Below are positions 17,331-26,988 of a DNA stretch of 64,000 bases, piece by piece. How positions within the stretch are numbered: the first letter of the stretch is position 1; every line of letters begins with the position of its first letter. The notes below the pieces were generated by a model. That model did no database searches, was not told where the DNA came from, and saw only the letters and a program-made list of their open reading frames with translations. Source of the DNA: Pseudomonas sp. Seg1 (GTDB lineage: Bacteria; Pseudomonadota; Gammaproteobacteria; Pseudomonadales; Pseudomonadaceae); contig NZ_AP021903.1 of the NCBI RefSeq assembly GCF_018326005.1, positions 5,731,001-5,795,000 of the forward strand. The letters are read 5' to 3'. A program made the position numbers and the translations under genes.

Positions 17331-18647
17331 ATGGGCCCATGGCTCGATAGCGTGACCGGATGGCTGGCCGCCAATCCACAATGGCTGGCCGCAGCGGTGT
17401 TCATTGTGGCCTTTGTCGAATGCCTGGCGATTGCCGGGTTGATCGTACCCGGCACGGTGTTGCTGTTTGCCGTGGCAGTGATGGCCGGCAGCGGCGCCTT
17501 GTCGTTGAGCGAAACCCTGTTGCTGGGTTTTCTCGGCGGCATCCTCGGCGATCTGGTTTCGTACTTCCTCGGCCGCCACTTCCACCAGAACATCCGCAGA
17601 CTGCCCGGCCTGCGCCATCATCCGGAATGGATGGCGGGCGCCGAGACCTATTTCCAGCGCTACGGGATCGCCAGTCTGCTGGTCGGACGCTTCATCGGCC
17701 CGCTAAGACCGATGCTGCCGATGGTTGCGGGGATGTGCGACATGCCTTTCCCGCGCTTCGCCGCCGTCAGCCTGCTGGCCGCCGCCGGCTGGAGCCTCGC
17801 CTATCTGCTGCCCGGCTGGGCCACCGGCGCGGCTTTCCGTCTGCCATTGCCGGAAGGTTTCTGGCTTGAGGCGGGCATCGTTGCCGCCAGTATTGCCGTC
17901 ATGGTCGGCCTCAGCGTGAACAGCAGCCTGCGCCGCCACCGCCGCGCGACGATCTGGATCAGCAGCATGAGCCTGCTGATTCTGATCGGTCTGTTCATCG
18001 GTTATCCGTACCTGACCGCCCTCGATCAAGGCGTGATGACCCTGGTCCAGGAACATCGCCAACCGGTGCTGGATGAAATCGCGGTCACCCTGACGTTGAT
18101 CGGCGAGTTCCGCAACATGTTGCTGTTCAGCATCTTGCTGACCGGCCTGTTGCTGGTGTGCCGCCAGTGGCGTCAGGCCGTTTTCGCGGGCGGCACCCTC
18201 CTCGTCACCGCACTCGCCAACACCGTCACCAAACAGTTTTTCGCCCGGGTACGCCCGGAAGTGCTGACGGATCCGATCACCAGTTACAGCATGCCCAGTG
18301 GCCATGCCTCCGGCTCGTTCGCGCTGTTCCTGACCCTGGCCGTCCTTGCCGGACGCGGGCAGCCGCCACGCATGCGCCTGACGTGGCTGCTGATCGGCTG
18401 CATACCGGCAATGGCGATTGCGCTGTCGCGCGTCTATCTCGGCGCCCACTGGCCGACGGACATTCTCGCCGGCGCCATGCTCGCCGCCTGCATGTGTGCG
18501 GCAAGCCTGTGGCTGAACCAGCGCCAATCGCCGCTCAATGCCATGCCGTTCAAGGTCTGGTGGCTGATCCTGCCGGCAATGGTGGCGTTGTTCGGCTTTT
18601 TCGTGCTGCGTCATTTGCCCCATACGCTGTTGCGCTACGCCTACTGA
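17331..18647 (+). CDS. DedA-PAP2 fusion: inner-membrane DedA/VTT protein fused to PAP2 lipid phosphatase
   Basis: A 438-residue polytopic protein with two modules. Residues about 1-200 are DedA-like: AGLIVPGTVLLFAVAVMAG, LGGILGDLVSYFLGRHFH and the amphipathic GRFIGPLRPMLPMVAGM. Residues about 210-438 form a PAP2 phosphatase with all three motifs, KQFFARVRP, SMPSGHASGS and LSRVYLGAHWPTDILAG. DedA-family members move or flip membrane lipids, and PAP2 enzymes remove phosphate from phosphatidate or undecaprenyl-pyrophosphate. The fusion suggests a combined lipid-carrier recycling function (inference). The start has GGAG at suitable spacing. A stand-alone DedA protein is encoded at 46485. Confidence 0.9.
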   Translation: MGPWLDSVTGWLAANPQWLAAAVFIVAFVECLAIAGLIVPGTVLLFAVAVMAGSGALSLSETLLLGFLGGILGDLVSYFLGRHFHQNIRRLPGLRHHPEWMAGAETYFQRYGIASLLVGRFIGPLRPMLPMVAGMCDMPFPRFAAVSLLAAAGWSLAYLLPGWATGAAFRLPLPEGFWLEAGIVAASIAVMVGLSVNSSLRRHRRATIWISSMSLLILIGLFIGYPYLTALDQGVMTLVQEHRQPVLDEIAVTLTLIGEFRNMLLFSILLTGLLLVCRQWRQAVFAGGTLLVTALANTVTKQFFARVRPEVLTDPITSYSMPSGHASGSFALFLTLAVLAGRGQPPRMRLTWLLIGCIPAMAIALSRVYLGAHWPTDILAGAMLAACMCAASLWLNQRQSPLNAMPFKVWWLILPAMVALFGFFVLRHLPHTLLRYAY

Positions 18648-19000
18648 TCAAACGCTTCTTTACGCATCTCCCCTGCCCACTCTCCGAGGATTTTTCCGAC
18701 GAGAGTGAGGCCAACTTCTTATTCCCATCTCTGATTCTTCCCAGCCAACTTCCTACAAGCCTCAGTTTTATCGAAAATAAAAAACTGAAGTTACACATTC
18801 AAGATAAAAGCATTGCAACTCCCCCCTCACGCTCAGTACAAAATCAATTAGATTAAGCCCACGCGCTCACCCCGCATCCGACAAAGCAAATCACTCTCGC
18901 GAATTTGGCTTTGTACTTGAGCGCACGTCAAATAAATACTCTGCCAATACGTACCCAGCAACAGCCAACTTTATACAAGTTCAATGGCAACGGAGTTTCA
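18648..19000. other. Intergenic region before the toxin island
   Basis: 353 bp without a gene, clearly more AT-rich than its surroundings (for example TTATCGAAAATAAAAAACTGAA). It marks the left edge of the accessory region. A 7-bp inverted repeat ACAAAGC (18881-18887) / GCTTTGT (18908-18914) overlaps a possible -35 (TTGTAC, 18911), with an AT-rich segment about 16-17 bp further on. This is a weak promoter/operator candidate for the 19001 gene. No REP or IS end was found. Confidence 0.4.
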
Positions 19001-21055
19001 ATGAGCCCGAAGATACCCAGAAAGCCACCCACTACATCTCCGAACAAGACAGAAAACAATTCACCCACTACTCGACAACCCGACAACAACCCGTTGTCTT
19101 CATCGCCTTTCGCCAGGCCGGTCGATACCTGGCCGCACAATACGGCGACTGAAATTTCCCTGTCCCATTCCAACAGGGATCCGGTGCGCAAGCCTGCCGT
19201 GGTCATCAGCGAATTGCCGGGCAGCCACATTACCGCACAGGCAGCAGACAATCCGTTTAACCAGTACTGGCTGAGACCCGACTTCCTGCGGGGTCTGCAA
19301 CAGGCCGATGCAGCGGGCTTTCGATTTATTGTCGGACGCCGCTTCGTCGACGTGGAACATGAAGGCGCACTGCATACGGCACATGTCGAATTCGATGCAA
19401 CACTCGGCACCTGTCAGGTCAAGTTGCTGACGGAGCGCGATGCGTCCGGCCCACTTTTGGTAAAAAATCCCGGACGCCCGACCTGGCGACTCGCGACCCA
19501 GACCGGTGCAAACCACGTCGTCAACCGAGCGCCACAAGCGGCAAACAATACACCGGCAAAAAGACCGGGTCCGGCCGGGGACGTGCAAAGCGAAAGCGCG
19601 GCCAAACAGCCGCGCGCTTCCAAACCCGCCACCATACTCAAGCAGAGCCAATACACGGCATCGGTGCACTCTCCCGACGGGCAAGGTTATTACCACCTCA
19701 AACCGGCACTGGGCTCACTGGAAACCGGCACGCGCTTCGCCTTCAAGGATCGCCACGGCAACTGGATTGAGGTCGATCCGCCAAGCGCTGGTTTCAGTGC
19801 GCAGCCCACGCATTTGAAACACTGGACCGACCAGGAAATCTGGGAGGTGTATGCCATTCAAGGGGCTGACATCGCGCGGTTCAGGGTAGAAGCGCAAACA
19901 CTCGGCAAGCCCCCGCAATGGGCTGAAGCCAATGTCACGGCAAACCCGGCCGCTGACCTGCTGCACGACAGCCTGCGCTGGCTGCACCCGACGCTCAGCC
20001 CGGATGCACGCGAAGCGTTGTTGCAGTCCTATAACCTGCTACCGAGCCAATTGCTGCGTTTGCGCCTGGAGATGAAGACCGAACTGAAGATTGCGCCGTG
20101 GGCCCAAGCACACAAGCAACTGACGGCAGACTTGAGTAATCCGCAGACTCTCACCCGGCTGAGTCAGGACCTGAGCAACGAACTCAATCTCAAACACGGC
20201 GCCCGGCACGACTGGTATCACCCCGAAACCAGCCTGACCACGCCGTTACGTGAGGCACTGCTGGCCAGGTTGGGTTATCGGCGCAACAAGAATGACTGCC
20301 TGTATCGAACTGACGTACCGGCCTTGTTCAGGGGCGATGATCGCACCCCGTTCGAACTGGCGAATGACAATGCAATGCTCCCCCGTTATGCGCACAAACC
20401 GGGCGCGGCGACGCACAAACCGATCAGCGCCACCTTCAGTCTGAAGGAAGGCCTGATGTATGGCAGCGCACCGGACCCCGAGTATCTCCAGTACAACTCC
20501 CAGACCAACAAATATCCCGGCAAAAGCGCCGGTGGGGCCACTTCGGATAGCAGTTCGGGTGACTCCAGTGACAGCGACAGCAGCTCGTCATCCGGTTGGT
20601 CGGACGCCGACGATCCAGTCTTTCTGGATAACGAACGCAACTACGTGACGATCCGCGAACGTCAGACCGAAATGTTCATTTACGTGCTGGACACCCGCAC
20701 CCTGGAAGTCGTGCCGCATGAAGAGAACCACTTGTTCAATTCAAAGGCCCGCGAGCAGCCGCAGACCTGGTTTCCCGACGACGACTATGAAGGCCTGATT
20801 TCGGTCACCCAGGCAGGACTCGAAGCCGAGCGCATCTGGCTGTTGAACTCGACCCTGACCAAGGGCGCAAAAGTCCAGGACATTACCGAGCAGGCCGGGG
20901 ACCGCGCCGAAAATATTGAAGCGGCCACCCATGCCGGACGAGCCAATAAACATGAATATGACCAGTTGATTGATCAAGTCGAGGCGAGTGGCAAACCGAT
21001 ATTGATGTTGTCCGGCGATAAAAAAGAATATGGCGATGACATTGTCTGGCCTTAA
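19001..21055 (+). CDS. Putative toxin with C-terminal ADP-ribosyltransferase-like domain (paralogue 1)
   Basis: 684-residue protein of unknown function. The basic Pro/Ser/Thr-rich N-terminus (MSPKIPRKPPTTSPNKTE) has no Sec signal. Two beta-rich segments follow (GRRFVDVEHEGALHTAHVEF near residue 110, YYHLKPALGSLETGTRFAF near 230), then a helical part with LRWLHPTLSPDAREALLQSY, as in large Pseudomonas 'dermonecrotic toxin'-type proteins. The C-terminal domain (from about 425) reads LYRTDVPALFRGDDRTPFEL, ISATFSLKEGLMYG, MFIYVLDTRTLEVVP and YEGLISV. I compare these with the R / S-T-S / E pattern of cholera-toxin-like ARTs. A Ser/Asp-rich stretch (about 515-540) interrupts that domain. The ATG at 19001 has GGAG upstream, so longer in-frame starts were rejected. 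Paralogues lie at 24830 and 27036. Function is inferred only. Confidence 0.6.
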   Translation: MSPKIPRKPPTTSPNKTENNSPTTRQPDNNPLSSSPFARPVDTWPHNTATEISLSHSNRDPVRKPAVVISELPGSHITAQAADNPFNQYWLRPDFLRGLQQADAAGFRFIVGRRFVDVEHEGALHTAHVEFDATLGTCQVKLLTERDASGPLLVKNPGRPTWRLATQTGANHVVNRAPQAANNTPAKRPGPAGDVQSESAAKQPRASKPATILKQSQYTASVHSPDGQGYYHLKPALGSLETGTRFAFKDRHGNWIEVDPPSAGFSAQPTHLKHWTDQEIWEVYAIQGADIARFRVEAQTLGKPPQWAEANVTANPAADLLHDSLRWLHPTLSPDAREALLQSYNLLPSQLLRLRLEMKTELKIAPWAQAHKQLTADLSNPQTLTRLSQDLSNELNLKHGARHDWYHPETSLTTPLREALLARLGYRRNKNDCLYRTDVPALFRGDDRTPFELANDNAMLPRYAHKPGAATHKPISATFSLKEGLMYGSAPDPEYLQYNSQTNKYPGKSAGGATSDSSSGDSSDSDSSSSSGWSDADDPVFLDNERNYVTIRERQTEMFIYVLDTRTLEVVPHEENHLFNSKAREQPQTWFPDDDYEGLISVTQAGLEAERIWLLNSTLTKGAKVQDITEQAGDRAENIEAATHAGRANKHEYDQLIDQVEASGKPILMLSGDKKEYGDDIVWP

Positions 21056-21142
21056 ATAACAAACGCCCGACACACCTAGCCAGTCAATCCGCAACAAGTT
21101 ACCGACTGCTAATAAACAGCAACTCCAACAAACATGATTACA

Positions 21143-21175
21143 ACTCCCGCATGACGCTACGGGAGTACTTTCGTT
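21143..21175 (+). terminator. Rho-independent terminator after the first toxin gene
   Basis: ACTCCCG (21143-21149) / CGGGAGT (21160-21166) with a 10-nt loop followed by ACTTTCGTT. It lies 90 bp past the stop at 21055 and before the RBS of the next gene, so the two genes are probably transcribed separately or with attenuation. Confidence 0.7.
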
Positions 21176-21232
21176 CGCCCGCCGGTATGGAAACCGGGAC
21201 CGCATCGCGGTTATTTATAAAGGATTGAAACA

Positions 21233-24200
21233 ATGGCAAAACTTATTCAACCCGCTGTCGAAATGGTAACTTTTCGCACACTTGAGGTTTCGGAAATCAA
21301 CGCTTCGGCCAACACCCACGCACCACCGGCCGGGCATCTGCAAGTACCTGCCGCGCTGCCTGAGCCGACAGCCAAACCGGACAAGTCCTCAACACCGACA
21401 CTCAAGTCTCTCGACAAACGTCATGGCCCGTTGCGCATCGGCGAATTCACCGTGTCCCGGGTCGAGCTTGATGTATTGGGGGCGAAAATCCATGGAATGC
21501 CCCTCAGTCCGGACAACGTCAATCTGAAAGTGGCCGATCTGGACTTTCTCGACTCCATGAGTTTCGACCCGGCCAAAGTCGTGGCCCGTATCGTTGCCAC
21601 GGACGTGGCCGCAAGTGAGACCGTAGCGACGCTGATGTTCGAGATTTCCACACTACGCTCGGTCGATGCGCCCGCTCTCATGGTCAGCGCCGAACCGGTC
21701 ACGCCCGGCAGCCAGATAGATCGTCTGGACAAGCTGACCAATGCCGCGCAGAAAATCGATATCCGCCGCGTCGACGCTCTCGACTACCTGCCATCCTGGG
21801 TCCACAAGGGCAAAACCTACCTCACCAGCGGTGCTGGCGTGGGTTTGCAGGCTTATGGCATCTACAGCGGTTATATGGGTCTGGTAGAAGCCATCAAGGT
21901 CGGTGACTGGGGCGAAGCGGCGTTCAACGGTGGCGCCATCAGCGCTGAACTCGGATCCTTGATCATCGAGCGGGGCTTGACCAAAACCGGTGAAGCGATG
22001 CTTCAGAATGGTTCGAAGATGTTCGGTCGGTTCCCTGCCACCACCGTGGGAAAATACCTTTCTCGGGGCGCCGGGCTGATCGCGAGCATCATCACTTTGC
22101 CGTTTGACATAGTCAGTGCGATCAAATCGTTCAATGCCGCCGCCGCAACTTCCGGCAAGGAAAGCCAGGATCATTACGTTGCGGGCGGTTTGGCGGTGGC
22201 AGGCGCAGTCATCAGCATCGCGCTCGGCATCGCCGCAATGCTCGGCTTTGGTGCCATCGCCGGCCCACTGGGCATCCTCGCGGCTGTTGTGCTCATCCTC
22301 ACGGCAGAAATCTACCGGGCGGTCAGGGTTGTCGACGACATCGATGATTACATCGAGTTGACCGTCCACGAACGCTTGCGCTCCGGCTGGTTCGCCTTCA
22401 CCCGGCAGGAGCTGGATGAAGACGTCATGGATCGCTTCAAAATCGCGCAGTTCTCCGCTCACTATCAAAAACAACTGCAGGGCGCGACCGAGCAACTGCT
22501 TGAAGGCGCCTACAAGAATTATGTGGAACATGTCGTCAATGGCAACTACCGGGTGGTGCTCGAACCGGTGAAAGTCTGGCGCTACCAGTGGGACGAAACG
22601 CTGGGCGAACAACCCTATAAAGCAGACAAGCTGCCCACCGTAATCAGCGCCGATGACCGCATCGACGCCCGCGACGGGCTGCCGGCCGACCTCAAAGGCG
22701 TGATCACCGGCACACCCGGGGACGACAAGGCCATTTTGTGGCGACTGGGTGGCGGCAATGATCAGGTTGTCGGCGTACAGGCCAGGCCCAATATTTTCAG
22801 TTATGCCGAAGGCGAGAAAATACTGACCGGGGGTGACAAGAATGATGTGTTCTATTTCGAGAGCACCCACCAGGAATTCGCGCGGGTAGAAAAACCGGCA
22901 AAAAGCAGCGTCCTTGATGCAGGTGAAGGCAATGACACGCTGACCTTCGAAGGCTCGCGCCCGACCCGCGATACTCGCCATGTGGGTTACGACGTGAACC
23001 TGCAGACCGGCAAGATCGCGTTGCGAAGTCACGATGCTACGGTCGCTGACCTGGAAGTGGCGCAACTCCAATCCATCGAAAATGTTTCGACACTGCGCAA
23101 TGGCTCAAATCGAATCACCGGCAGCGACGAGGCCAACCAGATTTCGGCCAACGGCAACGACCACGTCACGGCCGGTGCCGGTGACGATACGATCATCATC
23201 CGCGGGACGGACTGTCGGGTCGGTGGCGGCGTCGGCATCGATCGCTATTACATCGCCGACACCGCAGCACGCCCCGTGATCATCGAAGACGGCAAGGAAA
23301 CGAGCATCATCGAGTTCGGCTGGCCGTTGGCGCGGATTCAACGCTGGCAAGTCATTGGCACCTCGCTGGTCATCACCTCCCTCAAAGGCGTGGATGGCGA
23401 GGAGCCCGATCATGTGTTGACGATTGAAGGGGTTTATCAACAGATCGACGACAAACGCGTGATAAAAAACAGCCGGCTGCTGCTCAAGACCCAGGACCGT
23501 TACGAACTGGAACCGATACTGGCGCTGGAACTGGCGGATAACCTGGATCATGACGTCGAGTGCCGGGTGCTGGTCATTGGCGACCGCCCACCTGCGCCGC
23601 ACATCGCCAACAGCGGCACGGTTGATATCTTTACGCACCCGGCCGCGCATCATTTTGTCTCGCGCAATGGAAAGCGCCTGAATATTTTCGCCCCCGCCAG
23701 CACTGCCGAAGCCGCCCGAACCCTTCATCTGGACTACGACGCCGACGAAATCCTCGATGTCAGGGTCAGTTACGACGTCAGTGTCAGCAGTAATGCGGCA
23801 GGCGTTCGCTATTTGCAGTACGAACAGTTCAACCTTTGGCTGCGTCTTCCGTCGAAGCTGCTTAATTTCACCGGTGTGATCAAGGCCAGAAAAGAACGCG
23901 ATAGTCAGACCGGCTTCAGCAATATCAGGACCACCCTCGTGCAGGTCAGGCACCCGATCGTACTGATCATGCGCGATGGCACCTCGTACAACGTTGCCGC
24001 TCCGCGCGTGCCCTACCGGGAAGACGCCGATGCACCAGGCAGCAAAACCCTGACGACCCGGGAATGCCTCAAACTCAGGCAAGGCAAGTACCCGTTCGTC
24101 AGACCTGGGCCCATCAAACCCGTGCAACTGGGCGCCAAACCCCAGGAAATCAATTTTCCGCCACCGCCACACAATGGCACTTACGTATTGCACGGCCAGG

Positions 24201-24724
24201 CGTCTACCTACGATGTCTATCCGGTCAGCAACAGCACGTTCAGCCTGTCCACTCCCGGGGCCATTGCGCAAACGTCCGACGCGTCGGCATGGACCATTTT
24301 CACTACAAAAATGACTGAAAAGATTACCCGCGACGATATCCGGCTGGATGCACACCATCTGCAAATCGGTAGCGTCGTCATTCAACTTCCCAGTCTGGAC
24401 CACGCCGGCCCGGTGGAGTCGATCAGCGTTGCGACGTCGACCGGCAATATCTACCAGGTCGAGCTGCTGTTTGAAGTGATGCAACTTTACGCAATCGACG
24501 CGCAGGGCTACGCAGACCTCGACAGCTTGATGGCCGATATTCGTTTGCATCAGGAAAAGAAAGAGCTGGCGACGAAAATCACCGTCAAGAACATCGGTTT
24601 TACACCGCCCATGTCCGGGAGGGTTTACTACAACTCAGTGGACAACTATTGGAGCATCGATAGCGATCCAGCCCTGCGCATCAAGGAACAGGACCTGTTT
24701 ATCAAGGCGAGCCAAACCGCCTGA
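21233..24724 (+). CDS. Large RTX-like Ca-binding protein with toxin pore/translocation-like hydrophobic region
   Basis: 1163-residue protein without a signal peptide. Residues about 190-385 include GVGLQAYGIYSGYMGLVEAI, a long hydrophobic stretch (VAGGLAVAGAVISIALGIAA then MLGFGAIAGPLGILAAVVLI, about 315-360) and the acidic helical end RVVDDIDDYIELTVHERL. This layout resembles the pore-forming region of Mcf/FitD and clostridial glucosylating toxins (my recollection, not a search). Residues about 480-680 carry degenerate RTX nonapeptides: LGGGNDQVV, LDAGEGNDTLTF, AGAGDDTIII, VGGGVGIDRYYI. The C-terminal about 480 residues are beta-rich and unrecognised. There is no glycosyltransferase, protease or ART module, unlike one-chain toxins, and no type I secretion genes are nearby. 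RBS AAAGGA before the ATG. Likely the membrane-active partner of the neighbouring ART-like proteins (inference). Confidence 0.6.
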   Translation: MAKLIQPAVEMVTFRTLEVSEINASANTHAPPAGHLQVPAALPEPTAKPDKSSTPTLKSLDKRHGPLRIGEFTVSRVELDVLGAKIHGMPLSPDNVNLKVADLDFLDSMSFDPAKVVARIVATDVAASETVATLMFEISTLRSVDAPALMVSAEPVTPGSQIDRLDKLTNAAQKIDIRRVDALDYLPSWVHKGKTYLTSGAGVGLQAYGIYSGYMGLVEAIKVGDWGEAAFNGGAISAELGSLIIERGLTKTGEAMLQNGSKMFGRFPATTVGKYLSRGAGLIASIITLPFDIVSAIKSFNAAAATSGKESQDHYVAGGLAVAGAVISIALGIAAMLGFGAIAGPLGILAAVVLILTAEIYRAVRVVDDIDDYIELTVHERLRSGWFAFTRQELDEDVMDRFKIAQFSAHYQKQLQGATEQLLEGAYKNYVEHVVNGNYRVVLEPVKVWRYQWDETLGEQPYKADKLPTVISADDRIDARDGLPADLKGVITGTPGDDKAILWRLGGGNDQVVGVQARPNIFSYAEGEKILTGGDKNDVFYFESTHQEFARVEKPAKSSVLDAGEGNDTLTFEGSRPTRDTRHVGYDVNLQTGKIALRSHDATVADLEVAQLQSIENVSTLRNGSNRITGSDEANQISANGNDHVTAGAGDDTIIIRGTDCRVGGGVGIDRYYIADTAARPVIIEDGKETSIIEFGWPLARIQRWQVIGTSLVITSLKGVDGEEPDHVLTIEGVYQQIDDKRVIKNSRLLLKTQDRYELEPILALELADNLDHDVECRVLVIGDRPPAPHIANSGTVDIFTHPAAHHFVSRNGKRLNIFAPASTAEAARTLHLDYDADEILDVRVSYDVSVSSNAAGVRYLQYEQFNLWLRLPSKLLNFTGVIKARKERDSQTGFSNIRTTLVQVRHPIVLIMRDGTSYNVAAPRVPYREDADAPGSKTLTTRECLKLRQGKYPFVRPGPIKPVQLGAKPQEINFPPPPHNGTYVLHGQASTYDVYPVSNSTFSLSTPGAIAQTSDASAWTIFTTKMTEKITRDDIRLDAHHLQIGSVVIQLPSLDHAGPVESISVATSTGNIYQVELLFEVMQLYAIDAQGYADLDSLMADIRLHQEKKELATKITVKNIGFTPPMSGRVYYNSVDNYWSIDSDPALRIKEQDLFIKASQTA

Positions 24725-24780
24725 CGCTTTATCTGCTGGTTTGTGCCCTATTCGTCCTCTGCGTCGAACCGGGTTTACCA

Positions 24781-24806
24781 GAGCCAGCCGACGGATCGGC
24801 TGGCTC
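24781..24806 (+). promoter_or_regulatory. Perfect leader hairpin upstream of toxin paralogue 2
   Basis: GAGCCAGCCGA / TCGGCTGGCTC (11 bp, loop CGGA) ends 23 bp before the start at 24830 and directly precedes ATTGAACATGGAGT, which holds the ribosome-binding site. A related hairpin with the same right flank precedes paralogue 3 (26989-27012). It could be the terminator of the 21233 gene or a translational control element. Confidence 0.6.
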
Positions 24807-24829
24807 ATTGAACATGGAGTGCAATTTTT

Positions 24830-26872
24830 ATGCGGCAAAAACCTCGACCACGCTCGCCTGTGGCGCCTGAACTGCCAGGCAGTTCCACCAAACGACCACG
24901 TTTCGATGAGACGGGCTCTGATCCATTCAGGGATTTCTCTCAATGGAAGCAGGGATTGGACTCCACATCTCCAAGGGACACGCCGTCCACCGAGCCGTCC
25001 CCTGCTGATCTGCAAACATCACCTGCCTTGACCGTGCACGATTTGCCGACAACCAGTAACCCGACCACCCACACGCCCGGTCCAGGATCATTGATGGATT
25101 ACACATTCGACCCGTCTTTGTTGAATAGGAAGACGATAAAAACTGACGCGTTCGGGGTAAAAGACTTCGGCGCCACTCCGTTCGTGGACCTGGAAATCAA
25201 CGGTAAAACACATCATGCATTCGTCATGTTTGACCGAAGCATCAATATGTGGCGAGTAAAGAAGTGGTCGGAACTAGAGCCGGGCCCGGTGATTTACCGA
25301 TCCATCAAAAACAACCTGTGGCAGGAAAGCCGCCATCTGACCTTTCTGAACAGCCATCAGATCTTTCTGGACGGCGAAAGCCATATAGTTGCCGAATCCG
25401 CGAGTGCCAACGGATTCCACGAAGTACGCAATCTCGGCTCCGACAGCGACGCGCCCATTGTCGCCCATGCCTACAGGGACCATAACCATCGCTGGGTGGA
25501 AGTTGACCTGTCCCAACCCCGAGACACCATCCCGCCACCGGTAAAACTGGCGAATTGGACGGATGGCGATCTGCGGCAAACGTACAACCTGACCGACGCC
25601 CAACTGTCGGACTTCCGTGCCGAGGCGGATGCATCCGGCAAACCGCCGTCCTGGGCCACGCGCATCCAGCACGACCAGGATCTCGTGCAGGTGACAGATT
25701 CGTTGAGGTGGATCCACCCGACAATGTCCCGCAAAGAGCGTCGCCATCTACTGCGCAGCTACAACTTGACGGCGTCGCAATTGAAGCACCTGCGCACGGA
25801 CCTCGAAAGCTACCAGATGCCCGCATGGGCCGAAGAACATAAACGCATGACCATGAACAAGGACGATGATCAGCGCTTCAAACTGATCGCCGAAGAACTT
25901 GAACATCACGTGCAGATGCTGAGGACCCGAGGTAGCAAATTCGACCACGGTGACCCGACTTCTCGCTATAGCAAGGAGTTCCTTGCCGACTACACGGCCC
26001 GCCTCGGCTACCTGCGCAACAAATACGACGTGATTTACCGTACCGATATTCCGGCCATGTTCAGAGGCGAGACGCGAACGCCATTCGAGCTGTCCAGAGA
26101 CAGGCGCATGATCCATCGCAAGGGCAACCCGAGCGGCACAACCACCAAGCGCGCGTTCAGCGCGACCTTCGGCCTGAAAAACGCCGAGAGTTACGCTGCA
26201 TCATATGGTGGTTACTTTCACGAGCGGCACTACAACTCGCAGGCCAACCGTTACCCCGGCATCGATCCGGACGCGGGGGCAAGAAGAAGGCCTTCGGGCG
26301 ACGACGACAATGTCTCGCAAAACGGCGACGGGTCCGATGGCTACGACTCTGATGCCAGTATCGCTTCCCGTGGAGAACGTGAAGGTAACGAATCCGACTC
26401 TGACAGTTCGTTCGTTTTCGATGACACGCAAAACTACACCTCCAATCGCCGCAAGCAGACAACTTCTTTTGTGTATGCCATAGACACACGTGGCGTAGAA
26501 GTCGTCCCGGGGCACGAGGAACTAGCCTTCAACAACAAGAACAGATTCTGGTTCGACGAACTGGAAGGGCATATATCAATGCCGACTCGGGGCGTGAGTG
26601 CCGAACGAATCTGGCTGGTGCGCTCGGACCTCAGACGGGCAGCCCGAGTGGACGACATTTACGCAATGGCGGAGAGCAACGACAGTCTCGAATATTACGA
26701 GGAGAGCATTTGGGAGGGGACCGACTTCGACAACTATCACCGAAGATCCCTCTGCGACGGACTTATCGACGAAATCGCCAGTTCTGGCGGCGTAGTGCTT
26801 GAACTGCCGAAAGGTGATCTCACCTTCGCCGACGACATCGTCTGGCCGGTGCCTGAGCACTACCGAACCTGA
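24830..26872 (+). CDS. Putative toxin with C-terminal ADP-ribosyltransferase-like domain (paralogue 2)
   Basis: 680 residues, homologous along most of its length to the proteins at 19001 and 27036. N-terminus MRQKPRPRSPVAPELPG is basic and disordered and includes KRPRF. Beta modules: FVDLEINGKTHHAFVMFDRS (about 120) and HIVAESASANGFHEVRNLG (about 185). Helical module: SLRWIHPTMSRKERRHLLRS (about 290). The C-terminal ART-like domain has IYRTDIPAMFRGETRTPFEL (Arg near 412), FSATFGLKNAESYA (Ser near 444), SFVYAIDTRGVEVVP, and ELEGHISMPTRGVSAERIWL with the candidate catalytic Glu near 578. An acidic Ser/Asp/Gly insertion sits between the last two blocks. ATGGAGT forms the RBS. It has no signal peptide and no obvious immunity gene on the same strand. 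Confidence 0.6.
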   Translation: MRQKPRPRSPVAPELPGSSTKRPRFDETGSDPFRDFSQWKQGLDSTSPRDTPSTEPSPADLQTSPALTVHDLPTTSNPTTHTPGPGSLMDYTFDPSLLNRKTIKTDAFGVKDFGATPFVDLEINGKTHHAFVMFDRSINMWRVKKWSELEPGPVIYRSIKNNLWQESRHLTFLNSHQIFLDGESHIVAESASANGFHEVRNLGSDSDAPIVAHAYRDHNHRWVEVDLSQPRDTIPPPVKLANWTDGDLRQTYNLTDAQLSDFRAEADASGKPPSWATRIQHDQDLVQVTDSLRWIHPTMSRKERRHLLRSYNLTASQLKHLRTDLESYQMPAWAEEHKRMTMNKDDDQRFKLIAEELEHHVQMLRTRGSKFDHGDPTSRYSKEFLADYTARLGYLRNKYDVIYRTDIPAMFRGETRTPFELSRDRRMIHRKGNPSGTTTKRAFSATFGLKNAESYAASYGGYFHERHYNSQANRYPGIDPDAGARRRPSGDDDNVSQNGDGSDGYDSDASIASRGEREGNESDSDSSFVFDDTQNYTSNRRKQTTSFVYAIDTRGVEVVPGHEELAFNNKNRFWFDELEGHISMPTRGVSAERIWLVRSDLRRAARVDDIYAMAESNDSLEYYEESIWEGTDFDNYHRRSLCDGLIDEIASSGGVVLELPKGDLTFADDIVWPVPEHYRT

Positions 26873-26952
26873 CTGCAAGACTGTCGACCAGGCTCGCGCC
26901 GGCCTTCGATCATCGAGCCGGCAACGGCCCGCGACCTGTTTAACGCGAAACG

Positions 26953-26981
26953 CCCGATGTGATGTCCATCATCACATCGGG
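26953..26981 (+). terminator. Perfect 12-bp hairpin after paralogue 2
   Basis: CCCGATGTGATG / CATCACATCGGG with loop TCCAT, 80 bp after the stop at 26872. It lacks a T-run (AAACTTC follows), so it is either a weak terminator or an RNA-processing/stability element between the two paralogues. Confidence 0.5.
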
Positions 26982-26988
26982 AAACTTC

